In this document: positions 1 through 11,035 of the stretch, piece after piece
Numbering within the stretch: position 1 is the first letter of the stretch
Layout of the letters: each line of letters starts with the position of its first letter
Assembly: GCA_964030475.1 (NCBI GenBank)
Contig: CAXIPT010000001.1
Location: forward strand, 21,820,354 to 21,884,353
Direction: 5' to 3'
DNA from: Tethya wilhelma
Lineage: Eukaryota; Porifera; Demospongiae; Tethyida; Tethyidae
DNA: 64,000 nucleotides
Notes under the pieces: model-generated
Told to the model about the DNA's origin: nothing
The model's input: only the letters and a program-made list of their open reading frames with translations
Databases searched by the model: none
Program-made: the position numbers and the translations under genes

Positions 1-255
1 GACACCTACATGATGTGTGCATGTGTGTGTGTGTGTGTGTATGTGTGTGTGTTTGCCATTGCCTAGCAACGAAAGTTTTTATAGGCTAATTGCCGCGGTT
101 ACTGGCTGGGTGGAGGTGACAATAAAGTAGCTAAGGGTCACAGGGAGTCAATGGCAAACAAAATAGTTGCATGCCCTTAAATGTACGTGCATATGGGACT
201 CGGCCATGCATCGAGTTTCCGATCCCCACCTATAAGGGTCATGCAACCATAATGT
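1..255 (+). repeat. Dispersed repeat with (TG)n head, copy 1
   Basis: A short TG tract is followed by about 200 bp beginning TTTGCCATTGCCTA and containing GGGTGGAGGTGACAATA and AATGGCAAACAAAATAGTTG. The same sequence, also headed by a TG tract, recurs at 25436-25715, so this is a dispersed family. No coding potential or terminal inverted repeats were seen. Confidence 0.75.
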
Positions 256-809
256 GTGTGATGTGTGTTTACGTGATTATGTATCTATGAGTGTTTGTGT
301 GTATTTGCATGTACTATAAAATAATTAAGTTAATTTGTGTGTGTGTGTGTACATGTATGTGTATAACTTAGTGTTGGCAAACTTTTGCAGGTAAAATTTA
401 AGGAACAAATAGTTATGAATTTAAGCTGGTAAAGTCTATTCACATTCACGTGAGCTCCAAAAGTAGAATTTTTTTTTATGTGGTCACAATACATATAATA
501 AAGGTATGGCAAAATACGGAGATTTGGACTGGTAAAGGGTATCTGGATAGATACTGCCAGAATCTACGTGAACTTCCCAATCAATGCATGGTATTTGAAA
601 TATTAAAATCGGTTGATATAAGACCAAGAAATAGCAAGAAAGGGAAGGCTCAAGTGAATGCAAATAGACTTTATAGAGCCACTTCACCCCACTACTTGTA
701 GTTATGTACGTACGTAAACCACTTCTGTGTACCATAAACTCTGGCATAAACAAGCTAAGACCTATATAGAGTGCTATAATTATGCCCTTCTTACAACACA
801 TATATATAC
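256..809. other. Region without supported gene
   Basis: AT-rich sequence with open frames on both strands (484-801 minus, 450-701 plus) but no recognisable protein. A third exon of the minus-strand gene at 810-1899 may lie near 330-545, after an AG at about 546, but no convincing donor could be assigned. Confidence 0.4.
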
Positions 810-1899
810 CTGTTTGATATCTTTGATAGGGAAGTTGAGTTGTCCTATACAGCTAGCTCTGTAAGTGAACAGGTCGTCTTTGACAAATGCAATACCTCTT
901 CCACACTGGAGTTTACAGACAGAATCACTTCTCCAAATTATTACCTACAAATAAATATAATAGTGTGCATGTGTTTATACGTAATACAAATAACATGCAT
1001 GACATTGTACTATACGTGCATGTGTGTACACAATCATGCAAGGACAATAAAAATTATTATAGCTTTGAAAGTTTCAGGGAGAGATGTATAGGCTCTTAGC
1101 AGTACCTAGAGAGTCAAACCAGCCAGTGAACCACAGATCATATGCAATTCTCGCCAAATTTACCCAATATACCCCAATGGTATATGCAGTAAATGATTTA
1201 GCCCATCACTATATATTGTGAGAGGGACAGTTAATTTGCATCTATATAAACATAAATTTATGTACCATTGCAAGATCTTCCTACAAATCAGTCTATTATT
1301 TGGCAGTATAAATATTCATACGAACATGTAGAAATCATTATGCATAGATATGTAGCTAAATTCATGCAAAAATAAAGGGTCTGGATATGCCTGACTAGCT
1401 TGAGACAGACTCTATTGCAGAGCTGAAAGAAACAGTTGGTCATCAGTCATTTACTGTGCATTTAATCAAATTGGCCACTCAAAACAGCTTATGTACTGAC
1501 ACTGGACCAGACAAAAAACAAAACAAAAAAAAACAGCCCATAAAAGTAATTATGGTCGGCACTAAATTAACATTATGGCATGGCTTGTAACAGTTCTCTC
1601 ATAGTAAGTAGAGGCAGGCCATGCCCTTGTGTCTCTCTAGCTCTGTAAACATTAGTAGTGTAAATGTGGTCAGCTTAAATATGGCAGTGTGCTTTCGGTA
1701 AAATGACCACACAAAATGAGGCTTAATTGTACTGATATTGCGACCTAGCACACTACAAAAATTATTTCGACCTCTGTATTGGACATTGAAAATTGGTCAA
1801 CCATGAATGCAGAGTACAATCACATACCTGACTGACATAAGAAAAGGCCTGCATAGAAGGGTCCTCTGGACGAGATATAGGAGCACAGCAGCACCCCAT
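810..1899 (-). CDS. 5' end of a gene starting MGCCC (two exons)
   Basis: Two minus-strand exons join in phase 0. Exon 1 (1899-1828, 24 codons) starts MGCCCAPISRPEDPS and ends CAG before a GTATGT donor. Exon 2 (944-810, 45 codons) follows a pyrimidine-rich TTTATTTGTAG acceptor and ends before GTATAT. The Gly2 and Cys3-5 start is the usual context for N-myristoylation plus palmitoylation, which would place the product on a membrane. Exon 2 contains GRGIAFVKDDLFTYRAS and FPIKDIKQ, alternating strands loosely like a PH or GRAM fold; this is inference. The 3' exons were not located and may lie outside the window. The family is not recognised. The support is two matched splice sites, preserved phase and an open frame. 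Confidence 0.45.
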
Positions 1900-2436
1900 A
1901 GTGGCCGGATGAACACAGGCCCTTAAAATAATAACATGGAAACATTATAAATAATAAAAATCTCAATGTGCATATATAATTCAGGGGCATAGTCAGGATT
2001 AAGAGAGTACTGTAAGGGGGGTGTTAAACTGTCTGTGTGCAGCGCATGGAAAATTCTAGGGGTGCCATGCTCACTTAATTTTGGGTCATGTGATCGATAT
2101 CGTGACCTTCAGAGTTGATCACCCTATATACGTAGTGCAAATTGAACTGTTCTGAAGTCAAGAGCTACGACATGAATAAGCTATAGCCAATCTGACTTTG
2201 AGGTGATTTAGGAACTGGGACATATAGTATAGATAGGAAGATTTGGAAAATATCAAACATGACCAGAAACCTCACAATTGATTCAAAGAAGTGTTCACGA
2301 TTTCCGTTTTTAGCCAACTTTGTTGCATGAATTAAGCCATCTAACATCAAATAAAGGTGCCAGTGTGCCAATATATCAATATAGTACAGTGGCCCTGGAG
2401 GTCGCGCCATGCGCCAATATCTAATCGCCAATGTTA

Positions 2437-2575
2437 TGACCTTTGACCCTGCTAAGTGCCAATCTCCCATGCCCGATCTCCAATTATTTTGACCTTTGAC
2501 CTCACTAAGCGCCAATCGCCAATGTCTGATCTCCTATTGCCAATGTCCTATCTCCAAAAGTTTAACCTTTGACCC
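2437..2575 (-). promoter_or_regulatory. Three DR1-like nuclear receptor sites, left arm
   Basis: TGACCTTTGACCC (2437-2449), TGACCTTTGACCT (2490-2502) and TAACCTTTGACCC (2563-2575) are direct repeats of the AGGTCA half-site with one base between (DR1) on the minus strand. The middle one is a perfect AGGTCA-A-AGGTCA. DR1 is the known site of RXR homodimers and HNF4-type receptors. Occupancy is not shown. Confidence 0.6.
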
Positions 2576-3148
2576 CGATGTAAAACTGTCAGCTACAAGC
2601 TCAACAAACTCAACAGAGAGTTTAATAGCTTTCAATACATCTTAGTAAATTGATCTGCAGTTGTAGAGAGGGACTAGGTCTCTCTTTTGTAACTACTATC
2701 AACTGTAGACTCAATGTACAATCATCTTACTTACATGTCAGTATAATGACATGCAGTGATATCTTGCCTTGAACCAAGGAAGGGAACATGATCAGGTACA
2801 AGACTAAGTGATTTCTTATCAATAATCCTATAATGGGCTTTTTCTACTGAATGGCTGACATCTGACTTCCATATGCTCCAGGCTACAAAAATTCTGGTAC
2901 TATCACACAGTAGGCTAACAGTGAGACACTCTTGGTTCTAGTTATAGCCCGGGCCCCTGTGCCTCGTCTACCAACTTAGTCTGGTTTGGATGAGTCTACA
3001 GTTATAGCTATAGCCTTATTCTCAGTCACAAAAGAGAGACCTAGTTCCTCTCTACAACTGCAGATCAATTTACTAAGATGCATAATGCCATTGAAAGCTA
3101 ATAAACTCTGTTGAGTTTGTAGAACTTGTAGCTGACAGTTTTACATCG

Positions 3149-3299
3149 GGGTCAAAGGTTAAACTTTTGGAGATAGGACATTGGCAATAGGCAGAGCGAT
3201 AGGAGAGCGGACATTGGGGATTGGCACTTAGTGAGGTCAAAGGTCAAAATAATTGGAGATCGGACATAGAAGATTGGCGCTTAGCAAGGTCAAAGGTCA
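3149..3299 (+). promoter_or_regulatory. Three DR1-like nuclear receptor sites, right arm
   Basis: GGGTCAAAGGTTA (3149-3161), AGGTCAAAGGTCA (3234-3246) and AGGTCAAAGGTCA (3287-3299). The last two are perfect DR1 sequences. Together with the left arm, this element carries six such sites. Confidence 0.6.
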
Positions 3300-3593
3300 C
3301 AACATTGGCGATGTAAGATTGGTGCAAGGCGCGACCTCCAGGGCCACCGTAATATAGGGCACCATAAAACAATAGATTATACAGTCCCTCCAATCTATGG
3401 TAAAACTATAACATCAAAGGGAAATGTGTATGTGCACAAAGTATCAGTGTATCTATTCATGAACCACTTAAGATACAATTAAAGAAACAAGGAAACAAGG
3501 ATGCTACAGTAAACTGCTTCTACTATTCTAGTATACTGCTTCTAGAACCCTGGCTCTTTGACCAATCAAAATCGTTCTTCATGCACAAATTAC

Positions 3594-3719
3594 TTATTGC
3601 ATGGGCTTCTCTCATGCCACACAGATTTATTGGCACAGTAGTGTGGTAGAACCCTTAGACAGTACGTATGTCACTACTGTGCCAATAACTTCTGTGTGGC
3701 ACTCGAGCCCATGCAATAA
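3594..3719. repeat. 126-bp imperfect hairpin, MITE-like
   Basis: The left arm TTATTGCATGGGCT...TGCCACACAG...ATTGGCACAGTAGTG is matched inversely by the right arm CACTACTGTGCCAATAA...CTGTGTGGCA...AGCCCATGCAATAA, with about 20 bp between. No open frame. It looks like a short foldback transposon; a target duplication was not found. Confidence 0.7.
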
Positions 3720-3810
3720 ATAATACATAATTTATATTATTATTATATAATTATAGTGGCTCAGTTTCTTTTAACATAAGATTTCAATGTAGTATATGCT
3801 GTATGTATAG

Positions 3811-3905
3811 CTGCATGGGAAAGTTTTACAGTGTTTAACTTTCGTAGGTGTCTCTTGTCAAACATTTTTGTGCTTTAACATTTGCAGATGAGATGTGCAT
3901 GCATT
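3811..3905. repeat. Divergent copy of the 377-bp repeat core
   Basis: GGGAAAGTTTT, AACTTTCG, CAAACATTTTTG and TTTGCAGATGAG occur in the same order and spacing as at 36866-36960 and 41439-41533, so this is an older, diverged relative. An ACCGTATA / TATACGGT pair just downstream (about 3978-4071) may be a small MITE. Confidence 0.5.
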
Positions 3906-4918
3906 ATCCAAACGTATACTGTATAGCTCTAAATTTTCATGAAATTCGTGAGTAACACTGCAAAAATCACGAAAAAACCGTATATACCAGCAATAAAAAT
4001 TAATATCAGAACAGCAAAAACAGACTTTTCGCAAACTTTTTGTACCAGGAAAATCTGGAGTTATACGGTATACTTTGTGAAGAATTTTGCAGATGGATCA
4101 TGATCCGTGTAAACTGGGAAAGTTAAACTCAGATTTATATTGCCTATGCACAGCAGGTCTAGGATCAAGCTCACATATTGAATTAAAGTTTTAAATACAG
4201 CAGCTAAATCAAGCATCATCATAATAATAATAATTTTGATCTATTTGTAAACTGGAAAATGAACAAAGCTATGACAATAAATTAAGCTCAATTTCTCCAC
4301 TTTGACATTGTTTTGTGGTTGATTTTCAAGGCAACGATTTGTAGCCACACCACATGTCCCCGCATGAGGTGCTCTTTCTTGCTGCTTTAGCTCTGCAGCT
4401 GCTTGTAACCAGCTACTAACGGCTTGTGCACAAACTGAGTACTATCTTCAGATTCACCATGCATTTATGTTTAGCTGTGAGATTTTGGGAGCCTATATAG
4501 TTTGCTAATCTCTTTGTATATACGCAATTTTTTTTCCATGTGTGGGCATGTATATTAGCTGGACTTATTTAACATGTCCACACTCAAAAGTCATGTCTAC
4601 CACTGTTCTACCCTGCATCAGCATTATACCCTCTCCCTCATATTGTGCACTCGCCACACACATCACAATAATTATTTTTAATGCGCTTTCACTTGAAACC
4701 ACGTACGCAAATCGATACTCTAGATCTGACTTCCAGTAGGCGTAACGTAACGTAGGCAAAATGACTGTATAGGCAAAACATTACCAAACCAGGAGAGGCC
4801 CAGGGATGAAGCTGAGCTCAAATGAATGTCACAGTTAATAAAGTTTAGAACTGTTTATACTGATGAATTCAAATTAACTGCTAGGCTACTGTGTTTTTAC
4901 TCCAGGTGCCAACATTCC

Positions 4919-5140
4919 AAACTTACACTCATGGCACCCAGTACCCGTACCCATACTCAACATGGAAACTTACTACTGATAGCCAAAAATGATGAGTTTC
5001 ACAACTCCGAGGCTGACTTTGGGATGTATCTGATCAGAGCCTCAGGTTGCCGGGAAACTGCAGCAGTATCTAGTCAGAATGGTACAGCCCAGTGTGGGCC
5101 ACAGGCACTGGTGATAGCGAAACACATGCATGAAGCTTGA
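4919..5140 (+). CDS. Possible terminal coding exon (uncertain)
   Basis: After a TTTTTACTCCAG acceptor-like site the frame stays open for about 75 codons to a stop at 5138-5140, in a patch richer in G+C than its surroundings. Residues include FGMYLIRASG and CGPQALVIAKHM. No family is recognised and no upstream exon was found, so it may be a chance frame. Confidence 0.2.
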   Translation, partial: KLTLMAPSTRTHTQHGNLLLIAKNDEFHNSEADFGMYLIRASGCRETAAVSSQNGTAQCGPQALVIAKHMHEA

Positions 5141-5962
5141 CTTGATCAAGTCTGGGCCCACTTTCAAAATAATGCGCACCGGGTTAGATATCTTTGGCGT
5201 AAAGTCCTGCGCCCTCGATAAGGCGTGGCTATGCATCGTGTGTATCGCGCGCTGATCCAAACTCTAGCTAGCATCTAGCCTCGTTTTCGAGGGTAGCTAG
5301 CATCATGCCATGCAAGGTAGCTAGTACTGTATGAGACATTTGTAGCCTCGTTCCAGTGAAATTAAAGTTGCAGTATCTTAACAATGAAGAACGAATATTC
5401 TACGTAACGCAACTAAACCCTCTGCGCATGCGCACAACACGGCATGCGGTACTAAGTGCTATGTCTCTTTCCCATTTGGGGCAGTATTATTAACATTGAC
5501 ATTGACGTACGTAGTCATGTCGTGCAATACAAAATAAATAAATTACTCTGGCTAGTCGATACTGTCTCAAAGACAAATTTTTAAATAAAAATTAAGGTGA
5601 AGGTCCCTGAGGAGACTGTCCACAGTTGGACAAACTGACCAAGTGAAGTCAAGAGTCTGTTGGGTTTGTCTGAGAGCCCACTCTCCATAGACTATATAGT
5701 TGCCAAAAAAAATTTTTAGCATTTGCATGGCCAACTAATATTAAGCTATAACAGACTTCCTTTGTCAACTTCATTCAATACATTATCAGTGTTTTTATCA
5801 ACATGCATGGATTGCAATTGATGATCCTGATGTTAACTATATATCAGAACATCAGCAAAATGTGTTTAAGTAGCCATGACTGCCTATTATAGTATTATAT
5901 TGTTGATGAGAGGAGAGTGTATCATGCCATTCCCACTACATGTGATTCAGAATCTGTCTTGA

Positions 5963-6448
5963 GTTCAATCTAGGCCTTGGCAAATTATTCTCAAAAGTTT
6001 GTCTATTATTCTATTCTTTTATTCCCAAACTTTGAACCCATTATTCTTTTCAGCCAGCCTATTATTCTTGTATTATTCTCAGACAAAACATAATTTTAGT
6101 ACGTAAATTCATCAAATAGCAATTTTAATGACATTCAAAGTCCTTGATGCATTTTCCCAAGCGTTCACACACCCAATGTAGTTAATTTTCATTTTCTTTT
6201 AATACATTAGTGCAGCTAATTGTAGGTACTTCTCTATGGAAGATTGGCAATCAATTTCAGAGGCTTTTTTTAGCCGAAAAAGCACCCAGTAGTTCAGTTT
6301 TTCAGCATTTAACCAATGCAAATTTTCACAACAACACTGAGAATTTACCTATTATTCCCAAAGTACAGCCTATTATTCTCACAGAATCAATGTGTACCTA
6401 TTATTCTCAAATTATTCTGGGAATAATTTGCCAAGGCCTAGTTCAATC
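5963..6448. mobile_element. 470-bp hAT-like MITE with 8-bp target duplication
   Basis: The element (5971-6440) starts TAGGCCTTGGCAAATTATTC and ends with the near-complement GAATAATTTGCCAAGGCCTA. It is flanked on both sides by the identical 8-mer GTTCAATC (5963-5970, 6441-6448). Eight-base duplications are the hallmark of hAT transposons. The interior is rich in TATTATTCT runs and codes for nothing; the open frame at 6210-6452 lies inside it and is fortuitous. Confidence 0.85.
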
Positions 6449-7825
6449 TTGATTCTTGTATTATTTAGACTTCCAAGTATATTATAATTGAATGAACTGG
6501 TCTGCATGATTCTCAGGCTTGAGGATGAAGGATTCAAAACCAACTGATATCTCATGTTTTGGTTTTAAATTGATTGATTTTCGGGATGATGCCTGTTCCT
6601 GGTTTTGATGTTGAGAATTTGAGACTGTTAAACAGTTCAGTAGCCCCCCAAAATGTGTTGCTCTATAGCATTTGAATTTAAAATCAGCATGAATTCAAAG
6701 ATGTCGTTTAAAGTCTTCGAATCATCCTCTCATGCTCATGCATAGGCAGGCCAGCTATAGTATCAAGTAATTAAGTAACAAAACTCCAAAGAATAAAAAG
6801 TGAATAAACAAAACTGACACAATTAATTTTAAATCTATAGTATACCCATGCATGCAGGCCAACTAGGAAAACAAAATATATAGTCAATAATTTAAATAAA
6901 GTTTTGCAAAATAAAATTCCAATGATATTTTTAAGTGACCACATTATGTCTGACTCAGTATAATATTATGCATGCAATTATTATACTTTTTTTGATGATA
7001 CTCAAACAATTTAATATCCATGCACCCAAATCAATTAACTGAGAATCTTTGCAATACCTAGTTTCATGCACGTGTTGTGTGTTGACATTTGACTGTTGTA
7101 GACATGAATCTTAAGCTAGAATTATGCCAACAAAGATTAGGTAAACAATGAGAAAGATGACTGATTCATTATTTTGTTGGCACTCTCGGCAACACACCCA
7201 TACCAAATCGACATGTTTGTGCATGAATGCTACGTAGCAGACAGTCACTCGATCAGCACCTCTTATAGGCTTTGAATAAGTAAACAATAACTAAACATAC
7301 TATAGAGAATCATGCATATACTAGAGTTGTTGCACTTTTTTATTGTCAACAACTTGAGCAAGCTAACTAGATCTTAGACTACACTCATGCATGAGACCCT
7401 AACAAGCAGCTAATAGGCTTGACAACCATAGACAATTTTGGTGTTATAGGCTTTGGACGTAGGTTTAATAATTATTTGTTTGTTATAGATACAAACGTAA
7501 TACTCTGAGTCTCAGTTTGATTGCACATTGATTGGGCCACTCATGATCTAGAATATAATGGATGTTTTGACAGTTATGACATTGTATGTGATGTGATTTA
7601 TCTGCATAGGTGCATGCAGTCAGCAACACCTGCACTGCTGTCTTATGATAATTAAATGTTTCGTGCCAAGTACATTATTAGTTGATTGGTCATGCAACTA
7701 TTAGCTAGGTCAACAAAAATATGCAGGGTATACAATGGTCATGTGATATAGACTACAAATTTGCACTCGACTATACAGGCAGCCAGTTGGCATTTGCCAC
7801 CACTATAACAACAAGTAGGCTAAGC
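6449..7825. other. AT-rich intergenic region
   Basis: No open frame, splice pattern or repeat stood out. It probably contains upstream sequence of the secreted-protein gene at 7953. Confidence 0.5.
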
Positions 7826-7834
7826 TATATAAAT
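7826..7834 (+). promoter_or_regulatory. TATA box
   Basis: TATATAAAT lies about 120 bp upstream of the ATG at 7953, with room for transcription start near 7855 and a short untranslated leader. Confidence 0.55.
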
Positions 7835-7952
7835 CACATAACAACGAGAGCTAAATTTATAGATCAGTCTCAGTGAAGTTTGGTCCCAGAGTTTCAGTGT
7901 CATTTAAGAGAAACAGAAAGTTATTGTTTAGCAGCTGCATGTACAGTCAATA

Positions 7953-8817
7953 ATGAAAACAATAGTAGTTATAGTGAGTTCAGCTGTGTTTGCTTTGGTT
8001 TTAACAACTACAGCTTTCAGTTACCCTCTGAGTGAGAATGACAACCAACTAGATGATGAAGCATTACTTGATCGACAACCAAGAGCAATAAATTTTTTGG
8101 GTATTGAAGTTGTAAGAAAGCTCTTTGCTCTCAAACGTGCTGGGAAGTTTGATGAGTGTCGAGAGGAATGTGATAAAGTTATTGAAGATGAAATAGATCA
8201 ATTTGAATCTGATTCTCTAAGGGTTAGAGCTTTTCCAAGGGGGAAAGATTTTGAGCCTAAACGTAGATCTTGCTATAGAATGTGTCCAGGTATAATATAA
8301 TATTGATTGTAACATTTTACCAACACATACATAATACAATGAATATGGTGGTATCTATACCAGATCATAAGAATTATATGTATATATATAGTTCATATTT
8401 TAATGTTCTTAATTATTTTTAAACTAGTTGTTCACAATAAAATATGCCATGTGCATGGAAACCATGCATATCAGTGGCTTGCACAAAAACCCTGAGAGTA
8501 TAATATAATTATTATATATAATCATTTACTTTCTTGTGGTACTTTCATTTTATTAAGGTGAACGACCAACTGTGGCTCCTCCTGCAACAACGCTTCCACC
8601 TCCTACCACACAGCCACTCCCTACCACTGCCACTGAACCCACAACAGAGGCCACTACAGTAACTGAACCTACAACTCAGACTGAGCCTACTACGGCAACC
8701 ACAGTGACTGAGCCAACAACCATGGAACCAACAACAATGGAGACTACTACAGAAGAGACTACAACTAACAATGGATTTGCACCAATTACGCCTGGAACTA
8801 ATCCTGAGCTCGGCTAA
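7953..8817 (+). CDS. Secreted mucin-like protein, two exons, 198 aa
   Basis: Exon 1 (7953-8289) and exon 2 (8558-8817) join across a GTATAA...TTAAG intron with the split Gly codon G|GT preserved. Residues 1-23 are a clear signal peptide (MKTIVVIVSSAVFALVLTTT). The middle is charged, with two C-x3-C pairs (Cys69/73 and Cys107/111), the spacing used by disulfide-linked helical hairpins. Exon 2 encodes a Thr/Pro/Glu-rich tail with repeats of the EPTT type, expected to be O-glycosylated. Basic stretches near 41-44 and 103-105 could be processing sites. The product is probably secreted to the surface or matrix. No family is recognised; the Cys pairing resembles the protein at 26012. Splice sites and frame are well supported; function is unknown. 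Confidence 0.8.
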
Positions 8818-9199
8818 TATATATTATAGAGATTTTATTGATAATTGTGCATGCTTGCATTGTATATATATTATCATAATCATTCAGACATGCATGTATT
8901 TCTAATTGTACTATCATAATTATAACAGCCGCTCACTGTACATAGTTGTGGACAGATTGTTTTTTAGTTAATTAATTAATTAGTACATTTTTTTACATGG
9001 GTATATATCATTATAATTGTTCAGATTATAATAACACAGCATTATAATTGTCAATGCAAGAAATGCATATATAAGTGTGATAACTATAAAAATCACAAGA
9101 TCTGCATGGATTTGATCTAGCTAGCCCATCCGGACGGATTGCAGAGCTTCGATCAATCTGTTCCACATGCATGCGTGCAAGCACATGCTATGTGCTGTC

Positions 9200-9286
9200 A
9201 AAAGGAGTGACAACCTTTGGAATGTGGTGGATCCACCACATTCCAAAGGTTGGATCCACCACATTCCAAAGGTTGTCACTCCTTTT
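9200..9286. repeat. Near-perfect palindrome with an internal duplicated block
   Basis: AAAAGGAGTGACAACCTTTG... (9200-9234) is the exact reverse complement of 9252-9286. Between them is an extra copy of ACCACATTCCAAAGGTT, so the right half carries the motif twice. The centre is GGTGGATCCACC. It abuts the truncated element at 9288-9410. Confidence 0.85.
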
Positions 9287-9287
9287 C

Positions 9288-9410
9288 TTGGATGTTCTGT
9301 TTAAATAGGGAATTGGAATATTTGGGCTAAGAATTGTGACAGTCCTTTGTTGAGAGGTTTATAATACAGTGTCTTTATCTCGGAGGGTCCACTATCGGAG
9401 GTTCAACTCT
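9288..9410 (-). mobile_element. Truncated Tigger-like MITE
   Basis: The reverse complement matches the left half of the element at 60883-61091 almost base for base, including AACCTCCGATAGTGGACCCT and CACTGTATTATAAACCTCTC. Only one end is present, so it is a fragment. Confidence 0.75.
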
Positions 9411-10440
9411 ACGTACTAGTGAGCCCACTGAGCCGGCCGCGCATGCGGCATGGTATGACATTTTGTGTACTAGCTAGAACCAACTTTTTGGTATCAAAGA
9501 TAGCATTTGGCCAAACTAGTGGTGGGTATTTATTTAGACTACTTTCTAGTTCAGCTGCACAGCTTGCACCTGGGAATCAATGAGGCTAAGCTTGCCCCCG
9601 ATCGACCGTACGATCGCGAGATCAACGTACGTGTATACGTGTCGCGCTTCGCGCTTCACAAAATTATTAACCCCTTTGCTGGTTCTATATAGAGGAGGGA
9701 TCACTAAATAATAGTGACAGTGCCATGCAGAGTGCAGTGCTTTCAAAGAAGCCAGAGAAACTATGAAGAGCAACATATACTAGTGGTGAGTCTGTTTACA
9801 TGCTTTTACTTTCATACTGAGTGTATTGTGGACTCTGATAATTGAAGGCACTGCATGCCCAGAGCACTGACCTTCAAATTGCCACGGTCATGACACCGTG
9901 GCAGGGTAGGCACCAGGCCACTGATAATGGTGGAAGGGGAATTGGCAGCCTAGGCCTTCAAGTCAAGTTCACTACTCAGTTATTTTTCGCCACGTGTGGC
10001 TGCCGCTCGGTGGGAGGTGGGAGGAGGGGTCTTGCATTCATCAGTCTTTTATTGACCCGCTGCATATGTTTAGTATACATGTTACTACACAATGTAGCAC
10101 TGCGTGCATGCCAATTGTCTAGCCCCCTTTTCAGTAATCAGTGATTGTACCTAATATTAGTATACCCTGAAACATAGGCACATGCATTCATGCAGTCTGT
10201 CTGAGTACATAGCACGGAGTTCACATCATGTTATAATATGTCAAAACAAACTGATTATCGATCATGCCTGTTATATCAACTAGACTATGCTTGCATGGGT
10301 TGTGTTTGTGTTATATACCGATTACAGTGCTAACTCCAAAGTGTTTGCCAGATTAATTTACTAGTCACTGTTGTTAAACCCAGCTTTAGTTGCTTGAGAC
10401 CATGTCATACGTACAATAGTACATAATATTATAGTAGCAA
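9411..10440. other. Region without supported gene
   Basis: Open frames at 9507-9692, 9546-9776 (minus) and 9842-10144 have no recognisable features. A CpG-containing patch lies around 9420-9450 and 9590-9660. Confidence 0.4.
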
Positions 10441-11035
10441 TGGGTCGACTGTCCCATCAACACAATACAAAATGTTGGTCACTATAAAAATCTAAAATTA
10501 AACCTTCGAAGTTGCTCAGAACCTCTCACTTACAGATTACTAACTACATGCAAGGCCTAAAACTTACAAAAACTTTCCTCAGCACTTGTAGAGAGCGTCC
10601 CTTTACAAGTAAGCCAATTAGAAACTATACCTAAGTATATGTACGTTAGGAGAGCAAAAGAACTAAAATAGTGGCTTCCTACTAGCAACCAGAATGTGTT
10701 GAGCCTACTGTTTGACAGCACAAATTACTAAGTTCTTTTTATGGGAACTATACATTTCTTGATACTATATATATAGCTCGTTTTCATCTCAAAATTTAAT
10801 AGGCCTAAACAAAAACTAGAAAGCTTTGAAACTTAGTGTATAACTCCATCTACTGCAATATAGCCATCTTTGAGTTAAAATCTATAGGTCACAATCCATC
10901 CATGCGCATTTGCATTAGCCTCCTCCAGCATAATAAAGTGCATGTAGCTGCTATGCTCAAGCTTATTGTAGGGACTATTAGTCTCCATGCTGTATATGTA
11001 TATAGTGTTGAAAAAAGTGAATGAACATTTTCGTA
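10441..11035 (+). repeat. Long dispersed repeat (GGGTCGACTGTCCCAT family), copy 1
   Basis: It starts ATGGGTCGACTGTCCCAT and ends near GTTGAAAAAAGTGAATGAAC. The same order of motifs (ACAAAATGTT, AGGCCTAAACAAAAACTAGA, GCATTAGCCTCCTCCAGCAT) occurs inverted at 30440-31065 and 55600-56200, and direct at 56505-57185 and 57548-58200. No protein is encoded. Confidence 0.8.

Larger units (their letters stand above)
2387..3349. mobile_element. 963-bp foldback element, long terminal inverted repeats
   Basis: Two arms of roughly 310 bp (about 2387-2695 and 3030-3349) are inverted copies of each other around a spacer of about 330 bp. The ends read CAGTGGCCCTGGAGGTCGCG and its near-complement, flanked by TA on both sides (2385-2386, 3350-3351). 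TA target duplication and CAGTG ends fit the Tc1/mariner-pogo-Tigger group. No transposase is encoded. Each arm contains spaced GCCAAT/GATCTCC motifs and three DR1-like half-site pairs, listed separately. Confidence 0.85.

Noticed and set aside
484..801. 105-codon minus frame near the MGCCC gene
   Set aside because: It does not continue in phase from the exon ending at 810 and contains no recognised domain.
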